Shown here: piece by piece, positions 7,162 through 16,390 of the stretch | Position numbering within the stretch: the stretch's first letter is position 1 | How the letters are laid out: every line of letters starts with the position of its first letter | Source: Bradyrhizobium liaoningense | GTDB taxonomy: Bacteria > Pseudomonadota > Alphaproteobacteria > Rhizobiales > Xanthobacteraceae | Length of the DNA: 64,000 nt | Direction: 5' to 3' | NCBI RefSeq assembly: GCF_018130955.1 | Contig: NZ_JAFCJM010000002.1 | Coordinates: 62,001-126,000 of the forward strand | Position numbers and translations under genes: made by a program | Notes under the pieces: generated by a model | Databases searched by the model: none | What the model saw: only the letters and a program-made list of their open reading frames with translations | What the model was told of the DNA's origin: nothing

Positions 7162-7404
7162 TCAACGCGCGTCAATCTTGAACACTTCCCATGCGGAGCG
7201 GAAAGCCCGCTTAGCCTCTTCGAAATCGGCCGCTGATCCGTACGGCGCCCCCGGCTTCGTCGGCGCCGTGACCGACCACACCCACGCCGCCCGCACGCGC
7301 TCCGTTGCCTTGCGGATGCGGCCGATCAGTTCGCCGTCGTCAAGGATGCTGTAGTCGTCAGGGGCTGTCTGACCGCCGATGCGGCAAGGGCGAAGCGTCA
7401 ACAT
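7162..7404 (-). CDS. Small conserved hypothetical protein next to the integrase
   Basis: This protein has 80 residues. The core reads as short strands (DYSILDDGELIGRIRKA, AAWVWSVT) followed by a C-terminal helix (FEEAKRAFRSAWEVF). The W-W-S-V-T centre with a final AFRSAW helix is a pattern I have seen in short hypothetical proteins of rhizobia. It is the gene nearest the 3' end of the integrase on the same strand. Function unknown. Confidence 0.6.
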   Translation of the reverse strand: MLTLRPCRIGGQTAPDDYSILDDGELIGRIRKATERVRAAWVWSVTAPTKPGAPYGSAADFEEAKRAFRSAWEVFKIDAR

Positions 7405-7528
7405 TCTAACCTCGTCTGCGTAGAGCCTCCGCGACGCGCAGTTTTAGTTGCTGTGGTTCTCTGTCAGCCAATTCACGAAACTGCTTCGCTCGACGGCGCC
7501 GGCTCCGTCAAAAAAGAAACCGGCAGCG

Positions 7529-8953
7529 CTACTCGGCAGCCTGTCGCATCGGCTCCGTGACCGCCGCGACGCCTTCCGCGAGCCATGCAGCGATTTGCCC
7601 TGCAACCTTGTTCGCGGCCGCGCGCAACTGCTCCTCCGTCTTGTGGATGTAGTCTTGTGTTTGGCTGCCCTTCGAATGCCCGATCAACATAGCCTTGGTG
7701 ACTTCCGAGAACTCCAAATCATCGCACACGCTCGCGTAGCAGTGCCGCAGCCCGTGCACGGTCCAGCCCGCCGGCTTGCGCTCGGCCAATGCACGCTTTG
7801 CCCATCGCCCGATTGCACCCCCGGTGTAGTGACCGCGGCTGTTCTTCCGGTCGGACGGGAAAACGAAATCGTCGGGGCTCGTTAGGGCGCGGTCAGCATC
7901 GCCAAGGCGGAGCGCTTCGCAGAACACGTCAAGCGCGGCCGTCCCGATAAAGCGGATGTCCTGCTCTCCGTCGCGCACGTCCGCCAATTCCAGCCGCTTC
8001 GTATCGGACAGGACTAGCCGCGAGCCCACGAAATCGACGTGACCGCGCCGCAGTGTCGCAACTTCGTCCCGCCGGCAGCCGGTCAGCATCATGGCCTTGA
8101 TCGCTAGGACGGCCTGCCATGGATTGCGCCAATCGTACGGGTCGTCAAGCGTGGGCCCGCCGTTGTGACCGCTGCCGGGCTCCGGAACGCGAGCAAACAG
8201 CACTCCGCCCACGGTCCTGTAGCCGGTGGCATCAAGACGCCAGCGCCGTTTGCGGTCTTCGCGCTGCCCCGCCAGCCCTTCGCAGGGGTTGTCATCGCGT
8301 AGCTTGCTCTCGACCGCCCACGCCAACATGCGGGTGATGAACGACAGCGCGCGGCGATCGAACGCGCGAACCGTGGGCGGCCTGCTCTTGTCCCGCTGCA
8401 CGCCCGGGTAGGTAGCGCTGGTCACGTCTTGCCGGGTGATGTGCAGCACCTTCACAGCGGCGACGGTGCTGCGCTTGATGACCTTCACCCGGTAGCCGTC
8501 CGCGACTAAGGTTTTAGGCTTCCGCGACCATTCGCTTTCCCGGTCCGGCGTGGTCGCTACCGCTTCGCTCTCCGCCCCGACGAAGTTCAGGAAGTCGTCG
8601 GCAAGCTCCGCCATCGTCGGGGACCGCTGTTCGTGCTTGCGCGCAGCTGAGGGGTCGCCTCCGTCTCGAATGGCGGCGAACAGGTCCGCGGCGTCGGTCC
8701 GGGCTTGCTCTAAGGTCAGGTTGCCGAACCGGCCGATGGCGTGGCGCTTCGTCTTGCCAGCGGCCTTGTACTGGATAACGAAGCTGTTGGCGCCGGCACC
8801 CATGATGCGGATGCCAAAGTTAGGGGTCGCCGTGTCCCAAATCAGGCTCTCGACTTGGCGGCGGTCCCCGGCGGCTTCACGCTTGGCGCGCTCGGCATCC
8901 ACCCGCGCGATTTCGGCATCAATGAGTTTCTTCGTGAGCTTCGCCCGCGCCAT
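7529..8953 (-). CDS. Tyrosine recombinase (phage-type integrase of the island)
   Basis: This 474-residue protein has the P4-like layout: a DUF4102-like N-terminal arm-binding part (residues 1-100, FGIRIMGAG, KRHAIGRFGNLTLEQAR), a core-binding region (110-230) and a C-terminal catalytic domain. The catalytic residues are visible: arginine in TGCRRDEV (294 or 295), HGLRH (400-404), histidine in GHSKG (426) and the nucleophile in QDYIH (Tyr435). It should integrate and excise the element. It sits 151 bases from the 3' end of the core gene at 9105, where a paired inverted repeat marks a likely attachment region. Confidence 0.93.
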   Translation of the reverse strand: MARAKLTKKLIDAEIARVDAERAKREAAGDRRQVESLIWDTATPNFGIRIMGAGANSFVIQYKAAGKTKRHAIGRFGNLTLEQARTDAADLFAAIRDGGDPSAARKHEQRSPTMAELADDFLNFVGAESEAVATTPDRESEWSRKPKTLVADGYRVKVIKRSTVAAVKVLHITRQDVTSATYPGVQRDKSRPPTVRAFDRRALSFITRMLAWAVESKLRDDNPCEGLAGQREDRKRRWRLDATGYRTVGGVLFARVPEPGSGHNGGPTLDDPYDWRNPWQAVLAIKAMMLTGCRRDEVATLRRGHVDFVGSRLVLSDTKRLELADVRDGEQDIRFIGTAALDVFCEALRLGDADRALTSPDDFVFPSDRKNSRGHYTGGAIGRWAKRALAERKPAGWTVHGLRHCYASVCDDLEFSEVTKAMLIGHSKGSQTQDYIHKTEEQLRAAANKVAGQIAAWLAEGVAAVTEPMRQAAE

Positions 8954-9001
8954 CGCCCCAGTCCCCTGTTCGATCTACGGAAGATTTAGGCGGGGAAAAG
9001 C

Positions 9002-9112
9002 TGGGATAGCAAGGGAAAACGGGGGTTAATCTCGACTGCCGGGAAGCACTGCATGGTACCGCGAACTTTCTGAAATCGCTCGCTTTTCACCCCGTTTCGG
9101 TCAGCTATCCCA
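9002..9112. other. Likely attachment-site region at the island boundary
   Basis: TGGGATAGC at 9002-9010, followed after six bases by AAACGGGG at 9017-9024, is repeated on the opposite strand at 9112-9104 and 9097-9090 with the same six-base spacing. The right copy covers the last codons and the stop of the AMP-ligase-like gene. Two inverted composite sites beside an integrase fit recombinase binding sites and an attachment core. The matching direct copy at the far end of the element lies outside this window. Confidence 0.5.
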
Positions 9113-10601
9113 CCGTTCTGTCCCTGAACGCTTCAACCATCAGAGGGTTAAGGCCCAGTTCGCTGAGCGCTTCGCGGGCGCGGGCGTTGTCGTGGGCCCG
9201 TCCCGCCAGTCGGTGGCCGCTCAGGCGATCCGGTAGCGCCGTCAGCAGCGCCCCCTGGCCGAGCCGGCGCGCCCATTCCTGGAGGTCGTTGGACAGGAAG
9301 CGGTAGCCGCCGACAGCCATGATCCCGGACGGCGGCGCCGTGATGCAGATCGCCCCGCTCGGGCGGTCGATCCGCGCGGCAAAGCCGGTGTCGACATAGT
9401 CGCGCGCCGGCTGGGCCATCAGCGTGTCGTCGGCCGGCTGGGGCGGGGCATAGGCCGCGATCGGCACCATCGGTCCGCGCAGCCCGAGCGTGTTCTTCGG
9501 CGTCAGCAAGATCTCGCCGGCGATCGAGGAGCCGGATTGCTCCCGGACCGCGCCGCGCAGGCCCGGCATGACCGGTACCGGCACGCCGTCTTCGCCGCGG
9601 CGCACGCCGAACAGGCCGGCCTCGCCGAACAGATAGACGTCGGTGAGCGGGGCGTGCGGCGAGGTCCAGGCGTCGCTGGCGGCGACCTGCTCCGGCGCGC
9701 GCCACAGGCCGACGACGTTGCGCAGGCCGGGCATCCGCGCTGCCAGATCAGCCCCGAGCCGCAGCATGAGTTGAGCCGGCGCGATCAGCACCTCGCAGCC
9801 CTGTTCGTTGACCTGCTGTTCCAGCACCTCGTTGTCGAAGGGATGATGCAGCGCCAGCGTGCCGCCGGACAGGAGCCACACCGCGAGCGAGGCGGCGAGG
9901 CCGGCAAACGACATCGGCGCGAACGCCGCCATCACAGTTGCGCCCTGCGGAATGTCGGCCTCGAGCGAAATCGCGAGCCCGCCCGCGATCACGCTGAAAT
10001 GCGGCCGCGGCACCGGGCGAAACCCTTCCGCCGTGACGTCGAACGAGATGATCGCCGCCTTGCGACCGTCCTGGATCACGCTGCGCGTGGTGCCCGGCGG
10101 GCGCGCCAACACGTCGTCGAGCGAGGCCATGCCTTCCGGCAACTCGCTGCCGAAGCCGAAGACGTGACGGATCGAGAAGGCCTCTGCCGCCGCGTGCATG
10201 GCGAGATCGGAATAGATGACGCCGTCGACCTTGCTCATGGTGACGACGGCGCGGGCCGCGGTGCGGTTAAGCGCCGCCGCCAGCTCGGCGTGCCGCCAGA
10301 GCAGGGGCAGCACGGCAACCACGAGGCCGGCGCGATGGGCGGCCAGCACCGTCAGCACGAATTCGATGGTAGCAGGCAGTTGAACCGCGATGACCGAATT
10401 GGCCGGCAGCCCCGATTCGACGAAATGCGCCGACAGCGCCTCGATGGCGCGATCGGCCTCCGCATAGGTCAGCCGCCGCGGGATATGCCCGGTCACGCGC
10501 ATCTTGTTGATGGGATCGAGCAGCGCCGGCGCGTGCGGTTGCCGGGCCAGCGTGCGCTGGAACAGCGTGTCGAGCGTCGGCGATACGGCTGGCTGGTTCA
10601 C
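9105..10601 (-). CDS. AMP-dependent synthetase/ligase-like protein, possibly inactive
   Basis: This 498-residue protein follows the overall plan of adenylate-forming (ANL) enzymes: an N-terminal segment LTYAEADRAIEALS, then SVIAVQLPATIEFVLTVLA, and a C-terminal region GYRFLSNDLQEWARRL. The ATP-binding loop that should read like TSGTTGxPK is replaced by SFDVTAEGFRPVPRPHFSV, so ordinary adenylation is doubtful. It follows the YejA-like gene by 4 bases and is probably co-transcribed with it. The 3' end coincides with the island boundary repeat. Confidence 0.7.
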   Translation of the reverse strand: MNQPAVSPTLDTLFQRTLARQPHAPALLDPINKMRVTGHIPRRLTYAEADRAIEALSAHFVESGLPANSVIAVQLPATIEFVLTVLAAHRAGLVVAVLPLLWRHAELAAALNRTAARAVVTMSKVDGVIYSDLAMHAAAEAFSIRHVFGFGSELPEGMASLDDVLARPPGTTRSVIQDGRKAAIISFDVTAEGFRPVPRPHFSVIAGGLAISLEADIPQGATVMAAFAPMSFAGLAASLAVWLLSGGTLALHHPFDNEVLEQQVNEQGCEVLIAPAQLMLRLGADLAARMPGLRNVVGLWRAPEQVAASDAWTSPHAPLTDVYLFGEAGLFGVRRGEDGVPVPVMPGLRGAVREQSGSSIAGEILLTPKNTLGLRGPMVPIAAYAPPQPADDTLMAQPARDYVDTGFAARIDRPSGAICITAPPSGIMAVGGYRFLSNDLQEWARRLGQGALLTALPDRLSGHRLAGRAHDNARAREALSELGLNPLMVEAFRDRTVG

Positions 10602-10605
10602 GGCG

Positions 10606-12447
10606 TCACTTCGCTTGTTGCGGTCCTTGAGCGTCCACCCTGTGCCACCACGTCTCCGGCAGGTAGCCGGACAGAGCAGTGGCCTTGGGTCGTTCTATCC
10701 GATTCCAGCGCGCGATCCATTGCTCCGATACGTTAAACAGCGGGATACCGTAGAAGCCCGACATCAGGGCGCGATCGAGCGCGCGCACCGCCGACACGAA
10801 GGCCGTATGCTGGCGGGCATCGAGCAGGGCCGCGATCATGGCGTCGATCGCGGGATCCTTTGCGCCCATGTAGTTCCGCGTGCCCGGATTGTCGGCGGCC
10901 GCACTTCCCCAATAGAAGGACTGCTCGTTGCCCGGCGAGAGCGACTGGTCCCAGCGGTTCTGGATCATGTCGAACTCGTAGCCGAGCCGGCGCTGGTCGA
11001 ATTGCACCGGATCGACCGCCCGGACTGTCGGCTCGATGCCGGCGCGCTTGAGATCGCGCGCGAAGGCCAGCGCGATGCGCTCCTGGTCGCGCGTCGTCAC
11101 CAAAATTTCGAAGGTGAAGGGCGCCTTGGTCGCGCGGTTGCGCAGCACGGTGCCGTCGAGATCGTAGCCGGCCTGCGACAGGAGCTGGATCGCTGCGCGC
11201 AGCGTGGTGCGATCGCGCCCGGAGCCGTCGGTCACCGGCAGGCGGTAGCTGCCGTCGAGAATGTCCGGCGGGATATGGGCGAGATACGGCTTGAGCAGCT
11301 CGCGCTCGCTGGCGTCGGCGGGACGGCCATAGGCCGACAGCTCGGAGCCCGCGTAGAAGCTGGGCGTGCGTGCGTAGAGCCCGAAGAAGTAGTTGCGGTT
11401 GACGAGCTCGAAGTCGAACAGCAGCGTCAGCGCCTGCCGCACGCGGATGTCGGCAAAGATCGGACGCCGCGTGTTGAATACCAGGAATTCCGAGGGCCAG
11501 GGTACGCCGGGCTTGATGGTGTCGCGGATCAGCTCGCCGGTCTTGGCGGCGGGAAAGTCATAGCCGTCGTGCCAGCGCAGCGGCTCGTGTTCGACGCGGA
11601 AATCGTAGAGGCCGCGCTTGAAGGCTTCGAACTGGCCGTTGGCTTCGCGGTAGTAGTCGAGCCTGACCTCGTCGAAATTGTACAGGCCGCGATTGACCGG
11701 CAGGTCGCGGCCCCAATAGTCGGGATTGCGGGTCAGCGTCACGCTGGTGCCGGGCTTCACCGCGGTGACGCGATAAGGGCCCGAGCCGATCGGGCCGGTC
11801 ATCGTCGTCTCCTCGAAGGTCGTGACGTCGACCGCGTGCCGCGGCAGCACCGGCATCAGCCCCAGGATCAGCGGCAACTCGCGATCGTTGGCACCGTCGA
11901 GATCGAAGCGGACGGTGAGGGGATCGCGCGCCTCGGCCTTGACGACCTTGGCGTAGTATTGCCGGTGGTTGGGCCGGCCATGGTCGCGCAGCAATTCCCA
12001 GGAGAACAGGACGTCGTCGGCGAGCACCGGCTTGCCGTCAGAGAAGCGCGCCCGCGGGTCGAGATGGAACGTCACGTAACTCCTGGCGTCGTCGGTCTCG
12101 ACCGTCTTGGCCAGCAGGCCATAGAGCGTGAAGGCCTCGTCATTGCCGCGCGCGAGCAGGCTCTCGACGACATAGTTCCGCATCTGCTGCACCGCCAATC
12201 CCTTGACGATCAGCGGATTGAGGCTGTCGAACGTGCCGAGGATGCCCCAGACCACCTTGCCGCCCTTCGGCGCATCGGGATTGGCATAGGGCATGTGGGT
12301 GAAGTCGGCCGGCAGGGCCGGCTTGCCATGCATGGCGATGGCGTAGCGCTCTTCTGCGGCCGCGGGACCGGCCGCTATCATGCTGACGGCGAACGCCGTG
12401 CCGACAATGAGGCGGGCGCTCACGCGCGCAAACATGAACATCGGCAT
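10606..12447 (-). CDS. YejA-like periplasmic peptide-binding protein (ABC family 5)
   Basis: This 613-residue protein has a signal peptide (ARLIVGTAFAVSMIAAGPAAA) and the family 5 solute-binding pattern: MPYANPDAPKGGKVVWG at the start, ARFSDGKPVLADDVLFSWE, GSGPYRV, and FLVFNTRRPIFADIRVRQAL. These are typical of YejA-type oligopeptide binders. No permease or ATPase gene is adjacent, so it must work with a transporter encoded elsewhere. The start at 12447 is chosen to place the signal peptide at the N-terminus; an in-frame extension to 12528 is less likely. Confidence 0.82.
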   Translation of the reverse strand: MPMFMFARVSARLIVGTAFAVSMIAAGPAAAEERYAIAMHGKPALPADFTHMPYANPDAPKGGKVVWGILGTFDSLNPLIVKGLAVQQMRNYVVESLLARGNDEAFTLYGLLAKTVETDDARSYVTFHLDPRARFSDGKPVLADDVLFSWELLRDHGRPNHRQYYAKVVKAEARDPLTVRFDLDGANDRELPLILGLMPVLPRHAVDVTTFEETTMTGPIGSGPYRVTAVKPGTSVTLTRNPDYWGRDLPVNRGLYNFDEVRLDYYREANGQFEAFKRGLYDFRVEHEPLRWHDGYDFPAAKTGELIRDTIKPGVPWPSEFLVFNTRRPIFADIRVRQALTLLFDFELVNRNYFFGLYARTPSFYAGSELSAYGRPADASERELLKPYLAHIPPDILDGSYRLPVTDGSGRDRTTLRAAIQLLSQAGYDLDGTVLRNRATKAPFTFEILVTTRDQERIALAFARDLKRAGIEPTVRAVDPVQFDQRRLGYEFDMIQNRWDQSLSPGNEQSFYWGSAAADNPGTRNYMGAKDPAIDAMIAALLDARQHTAFVSAVRALDRALMSGFYGIPLFNVSEQWIARWNRIERPKATALSGYLPETWWHRVDAQGPQQAK

Positions 12448-12707
12448 TGAGATTGATTCGGAAGAGCCGGCCACGGCGCAAATCCTAGCATAATGGGCCA
12501 GGCCGAAGCGCATCCGCGTCGGTGTCAAAGACGCTTGTCGGCATTGATCTTTTCGTCCGCCACGTTAAGAAGGCGGGCAATCGCACAGGAGTTCCTGACC
12601 CGTCACTTAACCGCCTCAATTGACGGGGAGACAGCCGCGCCAAGGCGGCTTGGGTTCGGCGCTCCAGAGCGGTTCGGGCACTTCCCGTTCAGAAAGGGTT
12701 TTCCGCA

Positions 12708-13529
12708 ATGAATTTCCGTATTTTGGCCGCGTCGGTTCGGCCGCGCGGGCGAGTTCTCGCCCTGTTGGCAGCCACCGCGTTGGCCGTTCCCGTTGCCGCC
12801 GAAGCCCAGACGCCTGCGCCGGCCCCGGGCGCGCCGAAGGCGGCTCCGGCTCCCGCGCCGAAGGCTGCTCCGAAGGCCGCCCCCAAGGCGCCCGCGCCGC
12901 AGGCCCAGGGTCAGCAGCCCCCGGCCGCCGCCGGACAGCCGCCCGCCGCCGCCGGTGCGCCCGCTGGCGACCAGCAGGTGCAGCTCATCTACGCGCCCTG
13001 GACCAAGTTCTGTCTCAAGGGCCAGGACGCCAACGCCAAGCAGGTCTGCTTCACCGGCAAGGATGGCCGCATCGAATCCGGCCAGCCGGTCATCGCCGCC
13101 GTCATCATCGAGCCGGAAGGCGAGCCCAAGAAGATCCTGCGCGTGACGCTTCCGCTCGGCATGCAGCTCGTGCACGGCACCCGGATCATCGTCGACAACA
13201 ACGCGCCGTTGCAGAGCCCCTATGTGATCTGCTTCGCCAACGGCTGCATGTCGGACTATGAGGCGACCCCCGAACTCATCGCCAACATGAAGAAGGGCCA
13301 GAACCTCGTCGTTCAGGCGATCAACGCCAATGGCGCGCCGCTGACGCTGCCGCTGCCGCTGGCCGGCGAATTCCAGAAGGCCTATGACGGTCCGCCGACC
13401 GATCCGAAGGTGTTCGAGGAAAACCAGAAGAAGCTCCAGGAAGAGCTTCAGAAGAAGGCTGAAGAAGCGCGCAAGAAGCTGGAGCAGGGCGGTGGTGCTC
13501 CTGGCGCGGCGCCGACCGGGCAGAAATAA
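12708..13529 (+). CDS. Invasion-associated locus B (IalB) family protein
   Basis: This 273-residue protein has a signal peptide (residues 1-33), an Ala/Pro/Lys-rich low-complexity linker (34-85) and an IalB domain. Marks of the domain include WTKFCLKG and VCFTGKDGR, with a cysteine pair, and further VICFANGCMSDYEA. The C-terminal tail is a charged helix (KKLQEELQKKAEEARKK). IalB-family proteins are periplasmic or envelope proteins in alphaproteobacteria with poorly defined roles. The gene stands alone and is followed by a strong terminator. Confidence 0.85.
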   Translation: MNFRILAASVRPRGRVLALLAATALAVPVAAEAQTPAPAPGAPKAAPAPAPKAAPKAAPKAPAPQAQGQQPPAAAGQPPAAAGAPAGDQQVQLIYAPWTKFCLKGQDANAKQVCFTGKDGRIESGQPVIAAVIIEPEGEPKKILRVTLPLGMQLVHGTRIIVDNNAPLQSPYVICFANGCMSDYEATPELIANMKKGQNLVVQAINANGAPLTLPLPLAGEFQKAYDGPPTDPKVFEENQKKLQEELQKKAEEARKKLEQGGGAPGAAPTGQK

Positions 13530-13552
13530 TTCTGCCGAACAGACACCAAAAA

Positions 13553-13577
13553 GGCGCCCGACCGGGCGCCTTTTTCT
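13553..13577 (+). terminator. Rho-independent terminator of the IalB gene
   Basis: GGCGCCCG at 13553-13560 pairs with CGGGCGCC at 13563-13570, followed by TTTTTC. It lies 24 bases after the stop codon. Confidence 0.9.
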
Positions 13578-13604
13578 TTCCGCGGGATCCCGGCGGAAGA
13601 TTTT

Positions 13605-13661
13605 GGTTTTGACGCGTTTTCTTGACGCGAGCCGGTATCCACTTCGCGCGAAAACGCTCTA
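13605..13661. repeat. Short palindromic intergenic repeat overlapping the hspQ stop codon
   Basis: The stretch contains TTGACGCG repeated, then the arms GCGTTTTC and GAAAACGC about 35 bases apart, and ends CTCTAG. This layout is widespread in intergenic regions of Bradyrhizobium and related genera. Its last bases supply the stop codon of the leftward hspQ gene. Confidence 0.65.
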
Positions 13662-13991
13662 GTTCAGCGACGGATTGCGCGGGCGGTAGCCGCCGGCCTT
13701 GTCCTTGACGAAGATCTCGGCGACCTGCGAATGGCGGATCGGCTCGCCGGAATCGTCGGGCAGCAGGTTTTGCTCGGAGACGTAGGCGACGTATTCGGAC
13801 TCCGCGTTTTCCGCCAGCAAATGGTAGAACGGCTGATCCTTGTGAGGGCGCACCTCCTCAGGGATCGATAGCCACCATTCCTCGGTGTTGTTGAATTCCG
13901 GATCGATGTCGAAGATCACGCCCCGGAACGAGAAGATCCGGTGGCGCACGACCTGTCCGATCTGGAATTTGGCGGTCCGCGCTTTAATCAT
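13659..13991 (-). CDS. hspQ: Heat shock protein HspQ
   Basis: This 110-residue protein matches the HspQ/YccV family along its length: AKFQIGQVVRHRIFSFRGVIFDIDPEF, in which the RGV-I-DIDPEF part is diagnostic, then WWLSIPEEVRPHKDQPFYHLLAE and YVAYVSEQNLLPDDSGEPIRH. In Escherichia coli HspQ is a hemimethylated-DNA-binding and Lon-specificity factor. Its length is normal for the family. Its stop codon lies inside a palindromic repeat. Confidence 0.93.
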   Translation of the reverse strand: MIKARTAKFQIGQVVRHRIFSFRGVIFDIDPEFNNTEEWWLSIPEEVRPHKDQPFYHLLAENAESEYVAYVSEQNLLPDDSGEPIRHSQVAEIFVKDKAGGYRPRNPSLN

Positions 13992-14097
13992 GCTTCGTCG
14001 ATAGACCAGGATTGTGGCCGATGCTAGTGGCCTTGCTTGGAATTAACCTGCGAAGGGCGGGCGGATAGCCCCGATTACCTCAGAAACCACTTCATAA

Positions 14098-15051
14098 ATG
14101 GTCGATATCCTCAATCTGGCGCTGCCTTATTTCGGCTTGATCTTCGTCGGGTTCGCCTGTGGCAAAGCCAAGTCCCTGCCGGAATCGGGGCTGGCCTGGA
14201 TGAACTTCTTCCTGCTCTACGTGTCGTTGCCGGCGCTGCTCTTTGCGATCATGTCGAAGACGCCGTTCGCCGAGCTGAACAACCCGCCGTTCCTGGTCGC
14301 GACGACGCTGTCGACGGTCGCCGCGTTTACCATCGCGCTCGTCGTCGGGAAGGTTCTTGGCCGGCTGCCGCTGCGCGAGGCGACGCTGGCCGGGCTCTCC
14401 GGCGGCTACGGCAATATCGGCTATATGGGCCCCGGGCTCGCGCTTGCGGTGCTTGGACCGAAGGCGGCGGCGCCCACCGCGCTGATCTTCTGTTGCGACA
14501 GCATCTTCCTGTTTACGATCGTGCCGCTCCTGATCGAGCTTTCCGACCGCGATCACCCGTCGATCGTGCACGCCTTCGGGGTCGTGCTGAAGCAGATCGT
14601 GCTCAACCCGCTGATCATGTCGGCCTGCTTTGGCGCGGCTGTCGCGGCGCTCCATATCGAGCTGCCGGTCGCGCTCGATCGCACCATCACCTTCCTGCAA
14701 AATGCCGCCGCGCCGACCGCGCTGTTCGTGCTGGGTGTCACGGTGGCGCTGCGGCCGTTCGATCGCGTGCCATGGGAGGTGCCCGGCGTGATCGCGGTGA
14801 AGCTCCTCGTCCATCCGCTTGCAGCGCTCGGCCTCATGCTCGCCTTCGGCCCGTTCGCGCAGCCCTGGGCTGCGACCGCCGTGCTGATGGCCTCGCTGCC
14901 GCCGGCGCTGAACGTGTTTGTGATTGCGCGCCAGAACGACGCCTGGATCGAATCCGCGTCCGTCGCGGTGCTGCTCGGGACCTTTGCCTCCGTGGTCACG
15001 CTGACTAGTGTGATGTGGCTGATCCAGACCGGGCGGCTGGCCTTTCCGTAA
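14098..15051 (+). CDS. AEC (auxin efflux carrier) family transporter
   Basis: This 317-residue integral membrane protein has about ten hydrophobic segments in two halves, with the family features LPYFGLIFVGFACGK at the start, SLPALLF in the second span, GYGNIGYMGPGLAL in the middle and MASLPPALNVFVIA near the end. AEC members are secondary exporters or uptake carriers of organic anions and amino acids. The substrate cannot be told from sequence. The gene is divergent from hspQ and convergent with the hydroxylase gene. Confidence 0.88.
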   Translation: MVDILNLALPYFGLIFVGFACGKAKSLPESGLAWMNFFLLYVSLPALLFAIMSKTPFAELNNPPFLVATTLSTVAAFTIALVVGKVLGRLPLREATLAGLSGGYGNIGYMGPGLALAVLGPKAAAPTALIFCCDSIFLFTIVPLLIELSDRDHPSIVHAFGVVLKQIVLNPLIMSACFGAAVAALHIELPVALDRTITFLQNAAAPTALFVLGVTVALRPFDRVPWEVPGVIAVKLLVHPLAALGLMLAFGPFAQPWAATAVLMASLPPALNVFVIARQNDAWIESASVAVLLGTFASVVTLTSVMWLIQTGRLAFP

Positions 15052-15072
15052 AAGACGCTAGCGCGGCCAGAT

Positions 15073-16257
15073 CTAACGTCGCCAGGTCGGCGCGAGCCCC
15101 TCGCGCATGGCGAGTCGCCGCAGCGGGCCGATCGCGCCGAGCAGGTGCATCCCGACCGCACGGACCGGCTGGAGCGGCAGGAAGTCGTTGAGCAGTGAGC
15201 GATTGGCCATGTCGATCACGAAGGTGCGGCTCACGATGTCGGGCCGCCGCGCCCGGTCATAGCGGTTGAGCACCTCGACCGCGCCGGGATCCTGAGCTGC
15301 CGCGATCGCGTCGCCGGCGAGGCGCGCAATATCGGCGGCATCCCGCAGACCGAGATTGAGGCCCTGCGCACCGATCGGAGGAACCACGTGGGCGGCTTCG
15401 CCGATCAGCGCGATGCGGTCGCGCGCGAAAGCATCGGGACGCTCGATCGCCAGCGGAAACAAATTGCGCCCCGGTTCCACGGTCATGCGGCCGAGGATCG
15501 AGTGCGACTGTTTTTCGACCGCCGCGGAGAGTTCGTCGTCGGTCAGCGCGCGCAGCCGCTCGGCTTCGGCGGGCGCCGACACCCACACGATGCTGGAGCG
15601 GTCGCCGGGCAGGGGTACGAATACGCAGGGGCCATGCGGCGTGTGGAACTCGGTCGACACATTCCGGTGCGGTCGCGAATGGCTGACATTGAAGGTCAGC
15701 GCCGTCTGCTTGAGCTCGCGGCGTGCCACCGTGATGCCGACGGCTTCGCGGCACAGCGAGTGGCGGCCGTCGGCGCCGACCACGAGCCGCGCGCTGAGGA
15801 ATTGCCCCGCGGCCGTGCGGATCGCGACAGCGTCTGCTTCCGCGAGCACGCTCTCGGCCTCGTCGTCGACGCGCGTCAGACCGGGCAATTCCGCCGCGCG
15901 CTGCTCCAGCGCCAGCATCAGCGAGCGGTTGTCGATATTGTAGCCGAAGGCATCGAGCCCGATCTCGTGGCAGGAGAACCGCACCTCCGGCGCGCGGATC
16001 AGGCGGCCGGTGTCGTCGACGAGCCGCATGGCCTCCAGTGCGGCCGCCTTGTCCCTGCAGTGGGACCAGACGCCGAGCCCGTCCAGAAATTCGACCGAGC
16101 CGCCCAGCAGCGCCGTCGTGCGGTTGTCGGCATAGGGCAGGCGGCGCGCAACGAGCGCGGTGCGCGCGCCGACCTGTGCCAGCGCGATCGCCGCCGCCAC
16201 GCCCGCAGGACCGCCGCCGATCACGGCCGTGTCATAAAGTGTCGATACGTCTGCCAT
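15073..16257 (-). CDS. UbiH/UbiF/VisC-family FAD-dependent hydroxylase
   Basis: This 394-residue flavoprotein has the Rossmann fingerprint GGGPAGVAAAIALAQVGA near residue 13, the DG motif VVGADGRHSLCR, and the second FAD motif IGEAAHVVPPIGAQGLNLGLRD, in which G-AAH--PP-GAQG is typical of ubiquinone-pathway hydroxylases. It probably hydroxylates a ring position during ubiquinone synthesis. The in-frame extension to 16482 was rejected; ATG 16257 gives a standard N-terminus. It is divergent from pcs. Confidence 0.87.
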   Translation of the reverse strand: MADVSTLYDTAVIGGGPAGVAAAIALAQVGARTALVARRLPYADNRTTALLGGSVEFLDGLGVWSHCRDKAAALEAMRLVDDTGRLIRAPEVRFSCHEIGLDAFGYNIDNRSLMLALEQRAAELPGLTRVDDEAESVLAEADAVAIRTAAGQFLSARLVVGADGRHSLCREAVGITVARRELKQTALTFNVSHSRPHRNVSTEFHTPHGPCVFVPLPGDRSSIVWVSAPAEAERLRALTDDELSAAVEKQSHSILGRMTVEPGRNLFPLAIERPDAFARDRIALIGEAAHVVPPIGAQGLNLGLRDAADIARLAGDAIAAAQDPGAVEVLNRYDRARRPDIVSRTFVIDMANRSLLNDFLPLQPVRAVGMHLLGAIGPLRRLAMREGLAPTWRR

Positions 16258-16390
16258 GACCGCACAATTGACATGCTCCACGGCAATTTCAAGCCCGCTC
16301 GTTCTGCAAGAATTTAAGGGAAATTGCGCGGCCGAACGCCGCAACCGCTTATGTGCAAATCGGTCTCGTTCTGATAGCACTGCGCGAGCC

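Noticed and set aside
8954..9104. tRNA gene as integration target beside the integrase
   Set aside because: No cloverleaf or CCA-type end is visible. The junction is at the end of a protein gene.
10504..12450. Long plus-strand open frame opposite the YejA-like gene
   Set aside because: It is a shadow frame. The minus-strand protein has a signal peptide and clear family motifs.
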